DNA from: Bacteroides sp.
GTDB lineage: Bacteria > Bacteroidota > Bacteroidia > Bacteroidales > Bacteroidaceae
NCBI GenBank assembly: GCA_019416685.1
Contig: DXWV01000059.1
Coordinates: 18,234 to 82,233 of the forward strand
DNA: 64,000 nucleotides
Direction: 5' to 3'
The notes under the pieces are model-generated. The model worked only from the letters and a program-made list of their open reading frames with translations, was not told the DNA's origin and did no database searches. A program made the translations under genes and the position numbers. Shown here in pieces: positions 16,960 to 27,800 of the stretch. Every line of letters starts with the position of its first letter. The first letter of the stretch is position 1.

Positions 16960-19101
16960 TTACATTAATGCAAAGTCGAGTTGTTTTTTCTCCAGATTGG
17001 CACGGGCTACTTTAATGGTGATTGCATCGCCCAAGCTGAATGTCTTATTCTTACGGCGTCCGCGCAGACAATAGTTCTTTTCGTCGAACTCGTAGTAATC
17101 ATCGTCCAAATCACGCATAGGTATCATACCTTCACACTTATTTTCGTTAAGCTCCACGTAGAGTCCCCATTCTGTAACACCGGAAATTACTCCATCATAT
17201 GTTTGTCCCACTCGTTCGCTCATGAATTCTACTTGCTTGTACTTGATAGAAGCACGTTCAGCATTTGCTGCAATCTGCTCCATGTTAGAACTATGATCAC
17301 AGAGATCTTCATATTTGCTTTCTGAAACACTTCTTCCTCCGTCCAGATATTTGCTAACCAGACGATGTACCATCATATCCGGGAAACGACGAATGGGGGA
17401 TGTGAAGTGTGTATAGTAATCGAACGCCAATCCATAATGTCCGATGTTGTGTGTTGAATAACGTGCTTTCTGCATGGCACGGATGGAGACAGTTTCGATG
17501 AGATTCTCTTCTTTCTTTCCCTGAATGTCATCCAACAGGTGGTTGATAGACTTTGATATGTCTGTCTTTGTGCCACTGGTACGCAACTTATATCCGAAGC
17601 GGGCGATGAATTGCGAAAGATTATCCAGTTTCTCCGGGTCGGGCAGATCATGGATACGGTAAGGTAGCACTTTGGCTTTCTTGCCTTTGGGTACGCGTCC
17701 TATCTTCTCGGCTACGGTTCTGTTGGCAAGCAACATAAACTCTTCTACGAGTTTGTTGGCATCTTTGGATTCTTTGAAGTAAACACTGACTGGTTTTCCT
17801 TTCTCATCTATCTCGAACTTCACTTCGTAACGGTCAAAGTTAATAGCTCCGGCTGCAAAACGTTTTTCGCGCAATGCTTTGGCAATTGTATCCATCATCA
17901 AAACCTCTTCTTTGAAGTCTCCTTCCCGGGTTTCGATGATTTGCTGTGCCTCTTCATAGGTGAAGCGACGGTCAGAATAGATGATTGTATGTACGATGCG
18001 TGAACTTTTTACTTCTCCTTTCTCTGTAATATCAAAAATGACGGAAAAAGCCAGTTTCTCTTCATTAGGGCGTAGTGAACAGAGGAAATTACACAGGCGT
18101 TCGGGTAGCATCGGGATAGTACGGTCTACCAGATAAACAGAAGTTGCACGCTTTTCGGCTTCTTTATCAATGATACCTCCTTCTTTTACATAGTGCGTCA
18201 CATCGGCTATGTGTACTCCTACCTCCCATAGGTTATCTTTCAATTTACGAATAGAGAGTGCATCGTCAAAGTCTTTAGCATCTTTTGGGTCGATGGTGAA
18301 AGTAGTGACTTTACGGAAGTCTTCCCGCTTAGCTATCTCTTCTTCAGAAATATCGGCCGGAATCTTATCGGCCGCTTTCTCTACCGCCTGAGGATAGACA
18401 TAGGGTAAACCGAATTCTGCCAGGATAGCGTGCATCTCGGTGGTATTGTCTCCGGCTTTACCCAGAATATCAAGTACCTGTCCGATTGGATTTTTAGCTT
18501 TATCCGGCCATTCGATTACTTTCACAACAGCTTTGTCTCCGGTTTTTCCACCTTTCAGTTTATCTCTCGGGATGAAGATATCATTTGCCAGTGTCCGGTT
18601 TTCTGTTACCAGAAAAGCATAGGACTTCTCTACCTGTAGTGTTCCCACAAATGTGTCGTTGGCACGTTCCAGAATTTCGATAACTTCTCCTTCAGCGTCA
18701 TGGTTCTTACGTTTGGCAAAGAATGCTATTTTTACTTTGTCATTGTTCATTGCATGGGCAGAGTTACGTTCGGCCACGAATATCGGGTCGCCTCCGCCTT
18801 CGGGGATGAATGAGTTCTTTCCATTGCTTTTACGCTGGAAGGTTCCTGTCATTTCGATGCCATGATTGTTGAGTTTGTATTTATTCTTATCAACTTCTGT
18901 TATATAGTCGTCAGTCAGCATATCCGCGAGAATATCCATGCACAGCATTTTCAGGGGATGTGTGGTGAGGTGTAGTTCCGCGAAAAGATATTTAAGGCTG
19001 ATAACTTCTTCCTGTCTGGTGTGGAAGAAATCCATTAATGTGGTTGCCAGTTCTTTTTTCTTCATTCGTTTACCGGCTTTTTTTTCTTTCTTTTTCGCCA
19101 T
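16960..19101 (-). CDS. rnr: Ribonuclease R
   Basis: A 713-residue 3'-5' exoribonuclease of the RNase II/R family that degrades structured RNA and takes part in RNA quality control. Order of domains: a lysine-rich N terminus and winged-helix-like region (about 1-70), cold-shock OB folds (about 75-240), the RNB catalytic domain with the metal-binding segment FTIDPKDAKDFDDALSIR near 272, and a C-terminal S1 domain (GQTYDGVISGVTEWGLYVEL near 634). DPEKLDNLSQF and SPIRRFPDMMVHR are further RNB landmarks. The protein is shorter than the E. coli one, which is usual for Bacteroidota. Confidence 0.96.
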   Translation of the reverse strand: MAKKKEKKAGKRMKKKELATTLMDFFHTRQEEVISLKYLFAELHLTTHPLKMLCMDILADMLTDDYITEVDKNKYKLNNHGIEMTGTFQRKSNGKNSFIPEGGGDPIFVAERNSAHAMNNDKVKIAFFAKRKNHDAEGEVIEILERANDTFVGTLQVEKSYAFLVTENRTLANDIFIPRDKLKGGKTGDKAVVKVIEWPDKAKNPIGQVLDILGKAGDNTTEMHAILAEFGLPYVYPQAVEKAADKIPADISEEEIAKREDFRKVTTFTIDPKDAKDFDDALSIRKLKDNLWEVGVHIADVTHYVKEGGIIDKEAEKRATSVYLVDRTIPMLPERLCNFLCSLRPNEEKLAFSVIFDITEKGEVKSSRIVHTIIYSDRRFTYEEAQQIIETREGDFKEEVLMMDTIAKALREKRFAAGAINFDRYEVKFEIDEKGKPVSVYFKESKDANKLVEEFMLLANRTVAEKIGRVPKGKKAKVLPYRIHDLPDPEKLDNLSQFIARFGYKLRTSGTKTDISKSINHLLDDIQGKKEENLIETVSIRAMQKARYSTHNIGHYGLAFDYYTHFTSPIRRFPDMMVHRLVSKYLDGGRSVSESKYEDLCDHSSNMEQIAANAERASIKYKQVEFMSERVGQTYDGVISGVTEWGLYVELNENKCEGMIPMRDLDDDYYEFDEKNYCLRGRRKNKTFSLGDAITIKVARANLEKKQLDFALM

Positions 19102-19245
19102 GATGTTTTTTTTATTATAAATTACGAGCTAATAAGTTACGGATTCTGAAGCTAATGTGAGCTGCTATTTGTGGGACGTAACCTATTTCTATTGTTATTA
19201 ACTACAAAGTAAATGATTAAATATCAATAATTCAAGAATTTCATG

Positions 19246-19253
19246 TACATTTG
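19246..19253 (+). promoter_or_regulatory. -7 box TACATTTG for the CDF operon
   Basis: Exact TAnnTTTG box. It overlaps an upstream in-frame ATG at 19243, which therefore cannot be the start; the ATG at 19282 lies 28 bases downstream of the box. Confidence 0.7.
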
Positions 19254-19281
19254 CCCGATAGTTGATTTATATTATAACAAA

Positions 19282-20202
19282 ATGGAATCCAAAACTCCTT
19301 CCCGGGAAAAAGAAATTTATAAAGTGACTGTTGTGGGAAGTGTGGTAAACTTCTTACTCCTGGTCTTTAAATTCTTCGCCGGAATAGCAGGGCATAGTGC
19401 TGCTATGCTGGCTGATGCGGTCCATTCTTTATCTGATTTTGTTACTGATATTATTGTGATTATCTTTGTGCGTATCTCTAACAAGCCGGAAGATAAAGAT
19501 CATGACTACGGACATGGAAAATATGAAACGCTGGCTACTGCTATTATCGGGATATTACTGTTGTGTGTCGGCTTTGGTATCCTTTGGAACGGTGCTTCCT
19601 CTATTTATGATTTTTTTCATGGGAAACAACTTGGAGAACCGGGGATGCTGGCACTGATAGCAGCATTGGTTTCGATTGTACTGAAAGAAATATTGTATCA
19701 ATATACCGTTATAAAAGGACGAAAACTGAATTCGCAGGCAGTGATAGCTAATGCATGGCACCATCGGAGTGATGCTCTTTCTTCTATCGGAACGGCTGTT
19801 GGTATTGGCGGGGCTATCTTACTTGGTGACAAATGGAGAGTACTTGACCCGATAGCTGCTGTAATAGTCAGTATTTTTATAATGAAAGTAGCTATTCAGC
19901 TGTTGATACCTTGTGTAGATGAGCTTTTGGAGAAGTCATTGTCTGATGAGGTAGAACGTGAAATAGAGCAGGCTGTTCTTTCATTTCCCGGAGTAAGTCA
20001 GCCACATCATTTAAGAACCCGTAGAATAGGAAATCAGTATGCTATTGAGTTGCATGTACGTATGGATGGAAAAATCTCATTGGAAGAAGCTCATCGTACT
20101 GCTACGGGAATTGAACGAAAATTGAAGGAAATGTTTGGAGAAGGAACGCATGTGGGTATACATGTAGAGCCAATTAAAGAATTATTAATTATTAATGATT
20201 AA
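19282..20202 (+). CDS. Cation diffusion facilitator family transporter
   Basis: A 306-residue metal-ion efflux protein of the CDF family (Zn, Fe, Mn or Co out of the cytoplasm in exchange for protons). Six hydrophobic helices occupy about residues 12-205. The metal site A signatures are AMLADAVHSLSDFVTD on helix 2 and NAWHHRSDALSSIG on helix 5, and a C-terminal cytoplasmic domain with HHLRTRRIGNQYAIELHVRMD follows. The metal cannot be predicted with confidence. The start at 19282 (MESKTPSREKEIYK) is chosen over 19243 because of the promoter box. The next gene begins 2 bases after the stop, which suggests co-translation. Confidence 0.92.
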   Translation: MESKTPSREKEIYKVTVVGSVVNFLLLVFKFFAGIAGHSAAMLADAVHSLSDFVTDIIVIIFVRISNKPEDKDHDYGHGKYETLATAIIGILLLCVGFGILWNGASSIYDFFHGKQLGEPGMLALIAALVSIVLKEILYQYTVIKGRKLNSQAVIANAWHHRSDALSSIGTAVGIGGAILLGDKWRVLDPIAAVIVSIFIMKVAIQLLIPCVDELLEKSLSDEVEREIEQAVLSFPGVSQPHHLRTRRIGNQYAIELHVRMDGKISLEEAHRTATGIERKLKEMFGEGTHVGIHVEPIKELLIIND

Positions 20203-20204
20203 TC

Positions 20205-21212
20205 ATGGCAAGTATTTTAGTTACGGGAGCGAGTGGGTTTATTGGCAGTTTCATAGTTGAGGAGGCTTTGAAGCGTAAATTTGCTGTGTGGGCAGGAATC
20301 CGTTCAACCAGTAGCAGGAAGTACCTGTCTAACCGGAAAATTCATTTTCTGGAACTCGATTTTGCTCATCCCAATGAGTTGAAAGCGCAGTTATCCGGTC
20401 ATAAAGGTACATATAATAAGTTTGACTATATTGTTCATTGTGCCGGATTGACTAAATGTGTAGATAAGAAGGAGTTCGACCGTGTCAATTATTTGCAAAC
20501 CAAATATTTTGTTGATACATTGATACAACTTAATATGGTGCCCAAACAGTTTATTTATATCAGTACGCTGAGTGTTTTTGGCCCGATACACGAAGAAGAC
20601 TACAATCCGATACACGAAAATGACCTGCCGGCTCCGAACACTGCTTATGGACTGAGTAAACTTAAAGCGGAGTTGTATATACAAAGTATTCCCGGATTTC
20701 CTTATGTATTTTATCGTCCCACAGGGGTATATGGCCCTCGTGAGATGGACTATTTTCTTATGGCTAAGTCGATACTCAATCATATGGATTTTTCTGTTGG
20801 TTTCAAGCGTCAGGATCTTACGTTTGTATATGTAAAAGATATTGTTCAGGCTGTTTTCCTTGGAATTGAAAAGCAGGTGTCCCGGAGGGCTTATTTTCTG
20901 GCCGATGGAAAGGTCTATAAAAGTCGTACTTTTTCGGATCTGATACAAAAAGAATTGGGAAATCCATTCGTTATTCGATTGAAATGCCCGTTAATTCTCC
21001 TTAAAGTCGTATCTTTGCTCGCTGAATTTATTGCTACCCGCTCAGGAAAGAGCAGTACGCTGAATTCGGATAAATATAAGATAATGAAACAAAGAAACTG
21101 GCAATGTGATATTACTCCGGCCATGAAAGAATTGGGATATGTTCCTGAATATGATCTGGAAAAAGGAGTAAAAGAAGCCATTGCCTGGTATAAGAATGAA
21201 GGATGGCTCTAG
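20205..21212 (+). CDS. NAD-dependent epimerase/dehydratase (extended SDR)
   Basis: A 335-residue extended short-chain dehydrogenase. It has the Rossmann glycine motif GASGFIG (residues 8-14), an acidic or polar cofactor-region segment (LELDF), the FDYIVHCAGLTK segment near 77, and the active-site YGLSK motif near 148 (Tyr and Lys). FYRPTGVYGPRE follows, as in nucleotide-sugar epimerases and 3-beta-HSD-like proteins. The substrate is not evident. It sits tightly between a CDF transporter and a PAP2 membrane phosphatase/transferase and overlaps the latter by 10 bases, which points to lipid or glycolipid modification; that is inference. Confidence 0.88.
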   Translation: MASILVTGASGFIGSFIVEEALKRKFAVWAGIRSTSSRKYLSNRKIHFLELDFAHPNELKAQLSGHKGTYNKFDYIVHCAGLTKCVDKKEFDRVNYLQTKYFVDTLIQLNMVPKQFIYISTLSVFGPIHEEDYNPIHENDLPAPNTAYGLSKLKAELYIQSIPGFPYVFYRPTGVYGPREMDYFLMAKSILNHMDFSVGFKRQDLTFVYVKDIVQAVFLGIEKQVSRRAYFLADGKVYKSRTFSDLIQKELGNPFVIRLKCPLILLKVVSLLAEFIATRSGKSSTLNSDKYKIMKQRNWQCDITPAMKELGYVPEYDLEKGVKEAIAWYKNEGWL

Positions 21213-22168
21213 ATTTATTTAAACGTGTAGAGACCCGTAAGGGCCTGTTCGCTGTTGAGAAGGTAACACTGATATACAACTTGTTGACTTCTATATTGAT
21301 TCTGTTCCTTTTTCAGCGGATGGATCATCCCTGGCACATGTTGCTGGACAGGGCTATGATTGCCGGAATGACATTCTTACTAATGTATCTCTACAGGTTG
21401 GCGCCGTGTAAGTTTTCTGCTTTTGTGCGGATTGCCATTCAGATGAGTCTGCTCTCTTATTGGTATCCCGATACGTATGAGTTCAACCGCTTTTTTCCCA
21501 ACCTGGATCATATCTTTGCTTCTGCCGAGCAGTGGATGTTTGGTTGTCAGCCTGCATTGCACTTTTGTTATTTGTTGCCGCATCAATGGATAAGTGAGGC
21601 TTTTAATATGGGCTATTTTGCCTATTATCCGATGATTCTGGTGGTGACTTTGTACTATTTCATCTATAGATTTGAGTTGTTTGAGAAGCTTTCCTTTGTA
21701 TTGGTTACTTCATTTTTTATTTATTATCTGATCTATATATTTATCCCGGTTGCCGGCCCGCAATATTATTTCCCGGCTATCGGGTTAGAGAATGCGGAAC
21801 ATGGTACATTTTATGCTGTCGGCGATTATTTCAATCACCATCAGGAATTGCTGCCCGGTCCGGGGTATGAACATGGCTTTTTTTATAATCTTGTGGAGGG
21901 TTCGCAGCAAGTCGGAGAACGTCCTACGGCAGCCTTTCCCAGTTCTCATGTAGGTATTTCTACGATTCTTATGATCATGGCAGGACGCGGGAGTAAGTGG
22001 CTCTTTGCTCTTTTAATGCCGTTCTACATCTTACTTTGTTGTGCTACTGTATACATTCAGGCCCATTATCTTATTGATGCCATTGTGGGATTTTTCTCTG
22101 CTTTTGTGATGTATGTACTTGTGACGAAGATGTTTAAGAAGTGGTTTGCGGTGCCTATGTTTAAGTGA
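21203..22168 (+). CDS. PAP2-superfamily membrane protein (inositolphosphotransferase-like)
   Basis: A 321-residue protein with about six to seven hydrophobic segments. Toward the C terminus it carries PAP2 motifs: GERPTAAFPSSHVGIST (PSSH, phosphatase motif 2) near 234 and YIQAHYLIDAIVGF (H-x4-D, motif 3) near 278. The architecture, with a long N-terminal helical part before the active site, resembles the PAP2_3/aureobasidin-resistance type, which moves phospho-head groups in fungal inositolphosphoceramide synthesis, but bacterial members also serve as lipid phosphatases. Bacteroides makes sphingolipids, so a role in lipid head-group transfer is possible but not shown. The ATG at 21203 overlaps the previous stop. 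Confidence 0.82.
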   Translation: MALDLFKRVETRKGLFAVEKVTLIYNLLTSILILFLFQRMDHPWHMLLDRAMIAGMTFLLMYLYRLAPCKFSAFVRIAIQMSLLSYWYPDTYEFNRFFPNLDHIFASAEQWMFGCQPALHFCYLLPHQWISEAFNMGYFAYYPMILVVTLYYFIYRFELFEKLSFVLVTSFFIYYLIYIFIPVAGPQYYFPAIGLENAEHGTFYAVGDYFNHHQELLPGPGYEHGFFYNLVEGSQQVGERPTAAFPSSHVGISTILMIMAGRGSKWLFALLMPFYILLCCATVYIQAHYLIDAIVGFFSAFVMYVLVTKMFKKWFAVPMFK

Positions 22169-22287
22169 ATAGGGGAAAGAAAAGTATAATCATGGCCATC
22201 CGGAAAAAGTATGAAATCAAGTAGAAATGCTTGTTGGCAGATTATCTGAAAATACAAATTGATCTTATTGGTTTTGTTTTATAAAAG

Positions 22288-22295
22288 TACTTTTG
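22288..22295 (+). promoter_or_regulatory. Orphan -7 box TACTTTTG
   Basis: Exact TAnnTTTG match with a TTG about 18 bases upstream (22268-22270), facing no annotated gene. The next plus-strand element is a strong hairpin at 22385-22420. Confidence 0.5.
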
Positions 22296-22299
22296 TAGC

Positions 22300-22428
22300 A
22301 TGTTAAATGGATTTATTAGGAGTGTTAAACGTAACATCAATAAAAGTTTCTATTTGGTCTGAAGTTGCTTGCTTTCTAAATACAACTCCCCCGGCATTCA
22401 TTAAGAAATACCGGGGGAGTCTTACCTT
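22300..22428 (+). ncRNA. Candidate small RNA or micro-ORF transcript
   Basis: Between the orphan promoter box at 22288-22295 and the hairpin at 22385-22420 lies a stretch of about 120 bases with no annotated gene. An ATG at the expected transcription start (22300) opens a 20-codon frame (22300-22362, MLNGFIRSVK and so on, basic). Either a leaderless micropeptide or a small RNA ended by the hairpin would fit. No homologue is recognised. Confidence 0.35.
22385..22420. terminator. GC-rich hairpin between PAP2 gene and minus-strand operon
   Basis: Perfect 10-bp stem ACTCCCCCGG (22385-22394) and CCGGGGGAGT (22411-22420). Pyrimidine-rich sequence follows on both sides, so it could serve convergent transcripts from either strand. 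Confidence 0.7.
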
Positions 22429-22456
22429 ATGTTAGAGAGAATATAAAAAAGAAGTT

Positions 22457-24793
22457 TTATTTTTTTATAGTTCGTACTTTTTTTGCGGATTGTGGTTCGG
22501 GCAATGGATTATCACCCGGACCGGGAGTAGTGGTCAGCGTTGTAAAGCTACTGTAACCGCTACTGTATGAGATACCATTCTTGTTTTTTGCATAAGCTCT
22601 TACATAATAATAGGTTGCTGCTTTTAATCCGGCAATCTTAGTAGAGAAGCTAGTAGCCACCTGTGCTTTTACATAGTTCTTTTTCGCTTCATCTATTACC
22701 GGATCAGAGCTGTTCTCGCTCCAGCAGAAACCTACTTCAGTAACACTGGCTCCTCCGTCATTCGAAATGTTAGCTGACATATCAGCTGTACTTGCAGTAA
22801 TATTCTCTGCTGATGGATATCCTACGGCCGGAATGTATGTAGCAATTGTAACAAAACGAAGAGGAATACTATAGGTGATTCCTTTCTCATTCTCTGCGTA
22901 TGCACAGATGTAATAAGGAGTAGCCATAGTCAGGCCTGTTATCTGTGTTTCAAAATGCCCGTTAGCACTGGAGCCGCTTCCCAGCTCTTTCTTATCAAGA
23001 CAGTTTTCCAAAGTCGGTGTGGCATTGCTGGCATCTGACCATACAAAACCTTTCTTGAGAATACTCAATCCTCCGGTATTTGTGATGGTGGCCTGCACAG
23101 TAACATTATCATCATTAATAATACTCATTGTCAGGTCTTCCACTTCCGGTACACTGTTTAGTTGAGTGGTAAACTCGGTAACAGGACTGTATGCTATGCC
23201 ATTTACATTTTTAGCATATGCCCGTACGTAGTACTTTACGCCTTTTTTCAGATTAGATATCTGTCCGGTGTATGTTTCCAATTTACCGGCTTCAGTGATA
23301 TGATCGTTATCGTTTATGTTAGGTGCAGCTACTTCGCTGCTCCAACAGAAACCGATTTCTTCTATATCTCTACCTCCATCGGTAGTGACTGCTACTTTTA
23401 CGGTAGCTACTGTTTCACCAATGTTATTTATAACCGGTACAGCAAGTGTGGGAACGTGCGTTTGTACGGTATGGAATGACGTTGGATCACTGTAGAAATA
23501 GCCGTCGACTGTCCGGGCATAGGCAGTTACATAGTAGTTGGTACCTTCTTGTAATTCATTTATAGCTATGTGGATGTTATTTCCACTACTTGTATCTTTT
23601 TTAGGTCCGCCTTCCATATCTACTCCCGGCTTGGTGGAGAAAATGTCATAACAAATCCCTTTTTCCAGGATCTCCGTGCCTTCGGGCACGGTAATAACGG
23701 CAGTTACTTCGGCGGATGATACGGTAATATTACTGATTTGTGGTACTGTTTCAAAACCTACTACCTGTAGCTTTTGTGTCGTAAATTCCACTACCGGACT
23801 GTATCCTATGCCTTTGGCATTTTCGGCATAAGCCCGGAGATAATATTTCGTATCAGTATTTAAACCTTCCAGCAGTTTCGAGAAGTCGGCTACTCCCAAA
23901 GCAACTTCTTCTTTCAGGTTGTCTATGGTAGGAACCTGATTCTCGGCACTCCAGCAAAAACCACGTTTTAGTATCGGATAGGCCGCATCCGGTGTCACAG
24001 CGCGGGCAGTGGCCAGCGCTGTGTAGGCTGAAATATCACCAACCGGATTACAGGTAACTGTTGGTACCTTTAATGCATCTGTAGTAATTTCGATACTTTC
24101 GGCACTGTATCCGGTTTTGCCCGTTTTGTTTTTAGCATAAGACCGTATCAGATAGGTGGTATTTGCCTTTAGATTGGTTAGTTCTACAGTGAAGGCTTCG
24201 GATGTAAAGCCTGATGACGCGTTTTTCACGATATCATATTCAGTGGGAGCTGTATCGTCTTCTTCTGTTTTTATCTTGTAAACTACTCCAAAGTCTGTCA
24301 GGTCGCTACCACCATCATCGGTTACACCGCTGGTCAGGATAATTTCCGTTTCACTTTTACTTTCGGCTACAGGTGCATTGAGGGTAGGCGCTTCACTGGC
24401 GAGTGTACTGAAACTTATCACATTTCCTTTCACTTTGCTGTATCCGGTACTGGCATAGATGCAATAATAATATGTTTTTCCTATGGATAAACCTTCCAAC
24501 TTGATGGTATACTGATTTTTTTCTCCTGCCTGGGCATCGGCTTCTTTTGCATTGTTCATCGAACTTGATTCGGCATAGAGAAAGCCTATTTTGCATTTCC
24601 CCACACTCTTCGGGTTTTCAATGACCGAACCCGTCAGTACCGCATCATATCGCGTCAGTCCGGTGGCATTGTTTGTCACCAGCGTAGGCGCATATATCAT
24701 CGGTTCCTCGTCCTTATCACATCCTGCCGGTAAAAGCAGGATGAGGGTAAGGAGCAGGTATCTGATTGTTTGTATCTGATGTTTCTGAATCAT
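22457..24793 (-). CDS. Surface lipoprotein with about seven Fn3/Ig-like modules
   Basis: A 778-residue predicted lipoprotein. The signal ends at a lipobox (LLPAGC, Cys near 25) followed by the acidic DKDEEP, which resembles the surface-export signal of Bacteroidota lipoproteins. The rest is an array of about seven beta-sandwich modules of around 90-100 residues, each ending in a YYVRAYAKN-x-x-GxxYS strand (for example YYLRAYAENAKGIGYS, YYVTAYARTVDGYFYS, YYICAYAENEKGITYS). Such arrays occur in surface adhesins and glycan-binding proteins. There is no catalytic motif. It is the last gene of an operon, 12 bases after the BspA-type gene, and is paralogous to the Fn3 lipoprotein at 28062. Ligand unknown. 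Confidence 0.8.
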   Translation of the reverse strand: MIQKHQIQTIRYLLLTLILLLPAGCDKDEEPMIYAPTLVTNNATGLTRYDAVLTGSVIENPKSVGKCKIGFLYAESSSMNNAKEADAQAGEKNQYTIKLEGLSIGKTYYYCIYASTGYSKVKGNVISFSTLASEAPTLNAPVAESKSETEIILTSGVTDDGGSDLTDFGVVYKIKTEEDDTAPTEYDIVKNASSGFTSEAFTVELTNLKANTTYLIRSYAKNKTGKTGYSAESIEITTDALKVPTVTCNPVGDISAYTALATARAVTPDAAYPILKRGFCWSAENQVPTIDNLKEEVALGVADFSKLLEGLNTDTKYYLRAYAENAKGIGYSPVVEFTTQKLQVVGFETVPQISNITVSSAEVTAVITVPEGTEILEKGICYDIFSTKPGVDMEGGPKKDTSSGNNIHIAINELQEGTNYYVTAYARTVDGYFYSDPTSFHTVQTHVPTLAVPVINNIGETVATVKVAVTTDGGRDIEEIGFCWSSEVAAPNINDNDHITEAGKLETYTGQISNLKKGVKYYVRAYAKNVNGIAYSPVTEFTTQLNSVPEVEDLTMSIINDDNVTVQATITNTGGLSILKKGFVWSDASNATPTLENCLDKKELGSGSSANGHFETQITGLTMATPYYICAYAENEKGITYSIPLRFVTIATYIPAVGYPSAENITASTADMSANISNDGGASVTEVGFCWSENSSDPVIDEAKKNYVKAQVATSFSTKIAGLKAATYYYVRAYAKNKNGISYSSGYSSFTTLTTTPGPGDNPLPEPQSAKKVRTIKK

Positions 24794-24805
24794 GTTGATA
24801 CTTCG

Positions 24806-27800
24806 TTATTTTTTTACCATTACTTTTTGTCCTTCAAGGAAGTAGATACCTTCCGTCAAGCCTTTTACTTCGTTGTGTCCTTCCTGAGCTTCGATAACCC
24901 GCATGGTACGTCCGCTGGCATCGTAAATAGGAATGGTACGGGCTGCATTACTTTCGATATAAAGGATACCGTTTTTGCTGTATACTTTGGTAGCTTTGTC
25001 CGGAGTCAGGATCATGCTTCCGATACCGGTGATACCGCCTCCATCACCGCCGATACTGTATAGCCGTGGGGCAGATGCAGGAGCGGCTTTGGTTTGTACA
25101 TAGGCCTGGAAGGGTGCTACGTCGGCGTAATTACGGATATATACACTACCGGCGGGATAATCTTTGTCACCATCAAAGTATGCACTTGTTTCATTTAAGG
25201 TATATACCTGTTCGCTTTTCTCAACTGTAGTATAAGTTGGTACAAGACTGTAGTTGGCACCTTCTGACGGTTGCAGAGCGCCTTCGGTAGGAACCAGCAG
25301 AACACCTGCGCCGTTTTCTGCGGAGAAACGAACATTACCGGTAATATTATTGGCTTCCGGATAAGCCCGGTTGTTAGGCATACAAATGAGATAAGGCTTA
25401 TTGGCCTGTATTGAAGTGGCCGAAACATATCCGGTTGCAGTGAGTTCGTATAACCAGAATGGTAAGGCCATGTTGTCCGTTTCTAAAAGTGGATTACCGA
25501 AAGGTGCCAGTGGGGTTCCGGTAGCGTCGGGTTCAGTAGAGTATTGGGTATACGTAAACTGGTCAACATCAAACGGTAATACGATCGTTTTCCAGCCAGC
25601 TGGTGAGTTGTATCCACTCTCTGTATTGAAGTTTTTGTAGTAATACACTTTTTTAACTTTTAATTCTTTGGGAATACTGAACTGATTCCCATTTGTTTTG
25701 ATCTCCATTTGGTCAGTGACACCTCCCCGGAAAATATAAGTGAAATTGTATTCTGCATTGGATGCTACGCTTCCATTCTCTGGAATGTAGAGATAAGTCG
25801 CTTCAGAGAATACATTATAAGGAACTTCCCAACTGGGGTTCCATACTACGGTATTTAAGTAGGATTTGTAGTATCCTTCAGATGAATTATAACACCGGAA
25901 AGCTCTTTCTCCAATCTCTGTTACGGTAACCGGTATTTCAATATTATTGATAGAGGTACTTTCAAAAGCTCGTTCTCCTATCTTTTCCAGATGAGGAGGA
26001 AGAGTAATACTTTTCAGTTGAGTACATCCGTTAAAGGCCCAGGTTTCTATTACTTTTAAGTTCTGTGGGAGTTGTATTGTGCTGATTCCACTTTCACGAA
26101 ATGCATGACCTCCAATTTTTTCCAATTTAGATGGTAATTGAATTGTTTTTAGTTTGGAACAGCTCCAAAACATGCTATTCGGTAATTCGGTCATATTGGT
26201 AGGGAGAGTAACTTTGGTAAGTTCGTTACAGTTATTGAAGCAACGACCTTCTATGGTAGTTACTGTTTCGGGGATTACGATTTCCTGAATGTTACTGTAT
26301 TGAAAAGCTCCCTCTTTTATGGTTGTTACACTTGCAGGGATATTAAAAGTGGCAATTTTACATCCATAAAATGCATTTTCCGCAATTTCTGTAGGTTCTG
26401 CACCTTCTGCAAAATGAATGTTAGTGATATTACTGTTTCCAAGTCCACTGATACGTGTAATGGTTTTAGGAAATGTAATACTGGTGAGGGGGGTATTTTC
26501 AAAAGCATTTTCCCCAATTTCTCGTATACCATTGTTTATTGTTACCTCTGTGAGTCCGGAATTGGCGAATACGGAACTGTAAAATGAAGTAATGGTTCCG
26601 GGAATTGTTATTTTAGTAAGTTGGGTACATCCATAAAAAGCTTGATGCCCAAGTTCTGTAAGTGCTCCCGGGAGAGTAATTGCTTTTAATGATGTACAAT
26701 TACTAAAAGCATCTTGAGGGATTGATGCTAAGGAAGTAGGTAGATTAATATTTTCCAGGGCAGAACAACCTGTAAATACAAAATTAGCCATTCGGAAAGC
26801 AGTGTTGTTTTTAGGGAGGGTTACGTTCACCAGCTGTGTACAATATGCGAAAGCATAACGTCCGATCTCTCTTACGGATTCAGGCAGATAAATTTCTGTA
26901 ATAGGAGTCCTTATAAAAGCTTCATTTCCGATATTTTCAAGTTTTGATGAAGCAGAGATATTGACTGTTTTTAAAGAGTTACAATTCTCGAAACAGTTGC
27001 TTCTAATTGTGGTTATATTATCCGGTATAGTGATACTTTTTAGATTACTACAGTTATTGAAGTTGGGGAGATTATCGGTAAGTCCGGAAGGCAGTGTGAT
27101 TGATTCCAATTGTGTACAACTCTGAAAAGAACCGACTGTAGTTACACTCTCGGGAATAACTAATGCTTTCAATGAACTGCAAGCATACATCTCTCCTAAA
27201 TTGGTTAGTCCGTCCGGAAGTGTCAGTTCTAAGAGGCCGCTACATCTATAGAAGGCACTGTTTATTATTTTTAACGTGGAAGGTAGTGTGATACGTTTAA
27301 TAGAAGTTGCACCGGAAAACATATATGAATACAATAAGGTAAGACCTTCCGGCAAGATGACTTCCTCCAGATTAGTACAGTCAGTAAAGTTACTACCACT
27401 ATGAGTGAAAGTACATCCATCATAGGTAAAACTATCTGCCAATGTACTTGGTAAGGATGCTTTTTTTAATGATTGGCAGCCTCGAAAAGTTTCTTGCCCC
27501 ATTATTTTAACTCCTTCCGGAATAATGATTTCCTTTAAACGACTACATGCATCAAATGCATGTTCTCCTATCCATAACAATGTAGCCGGAAGTGTAACAG
27601 TTTCCAATGACGGGCAGTTGGATACACTATATCCGCTCCAGGTAGAATAATATCCGTCTTTAGTATAACTTCCTAACCCTACAACGTTCTTAGGAAATTT
27701 CAAATCTATCAGATTGACCATTCCCCGAAACATATAGCTGCCAACTATATTATTCTGAGTCATATAATCCTGTCCATTATATGAGGTATATGGAGTACCT

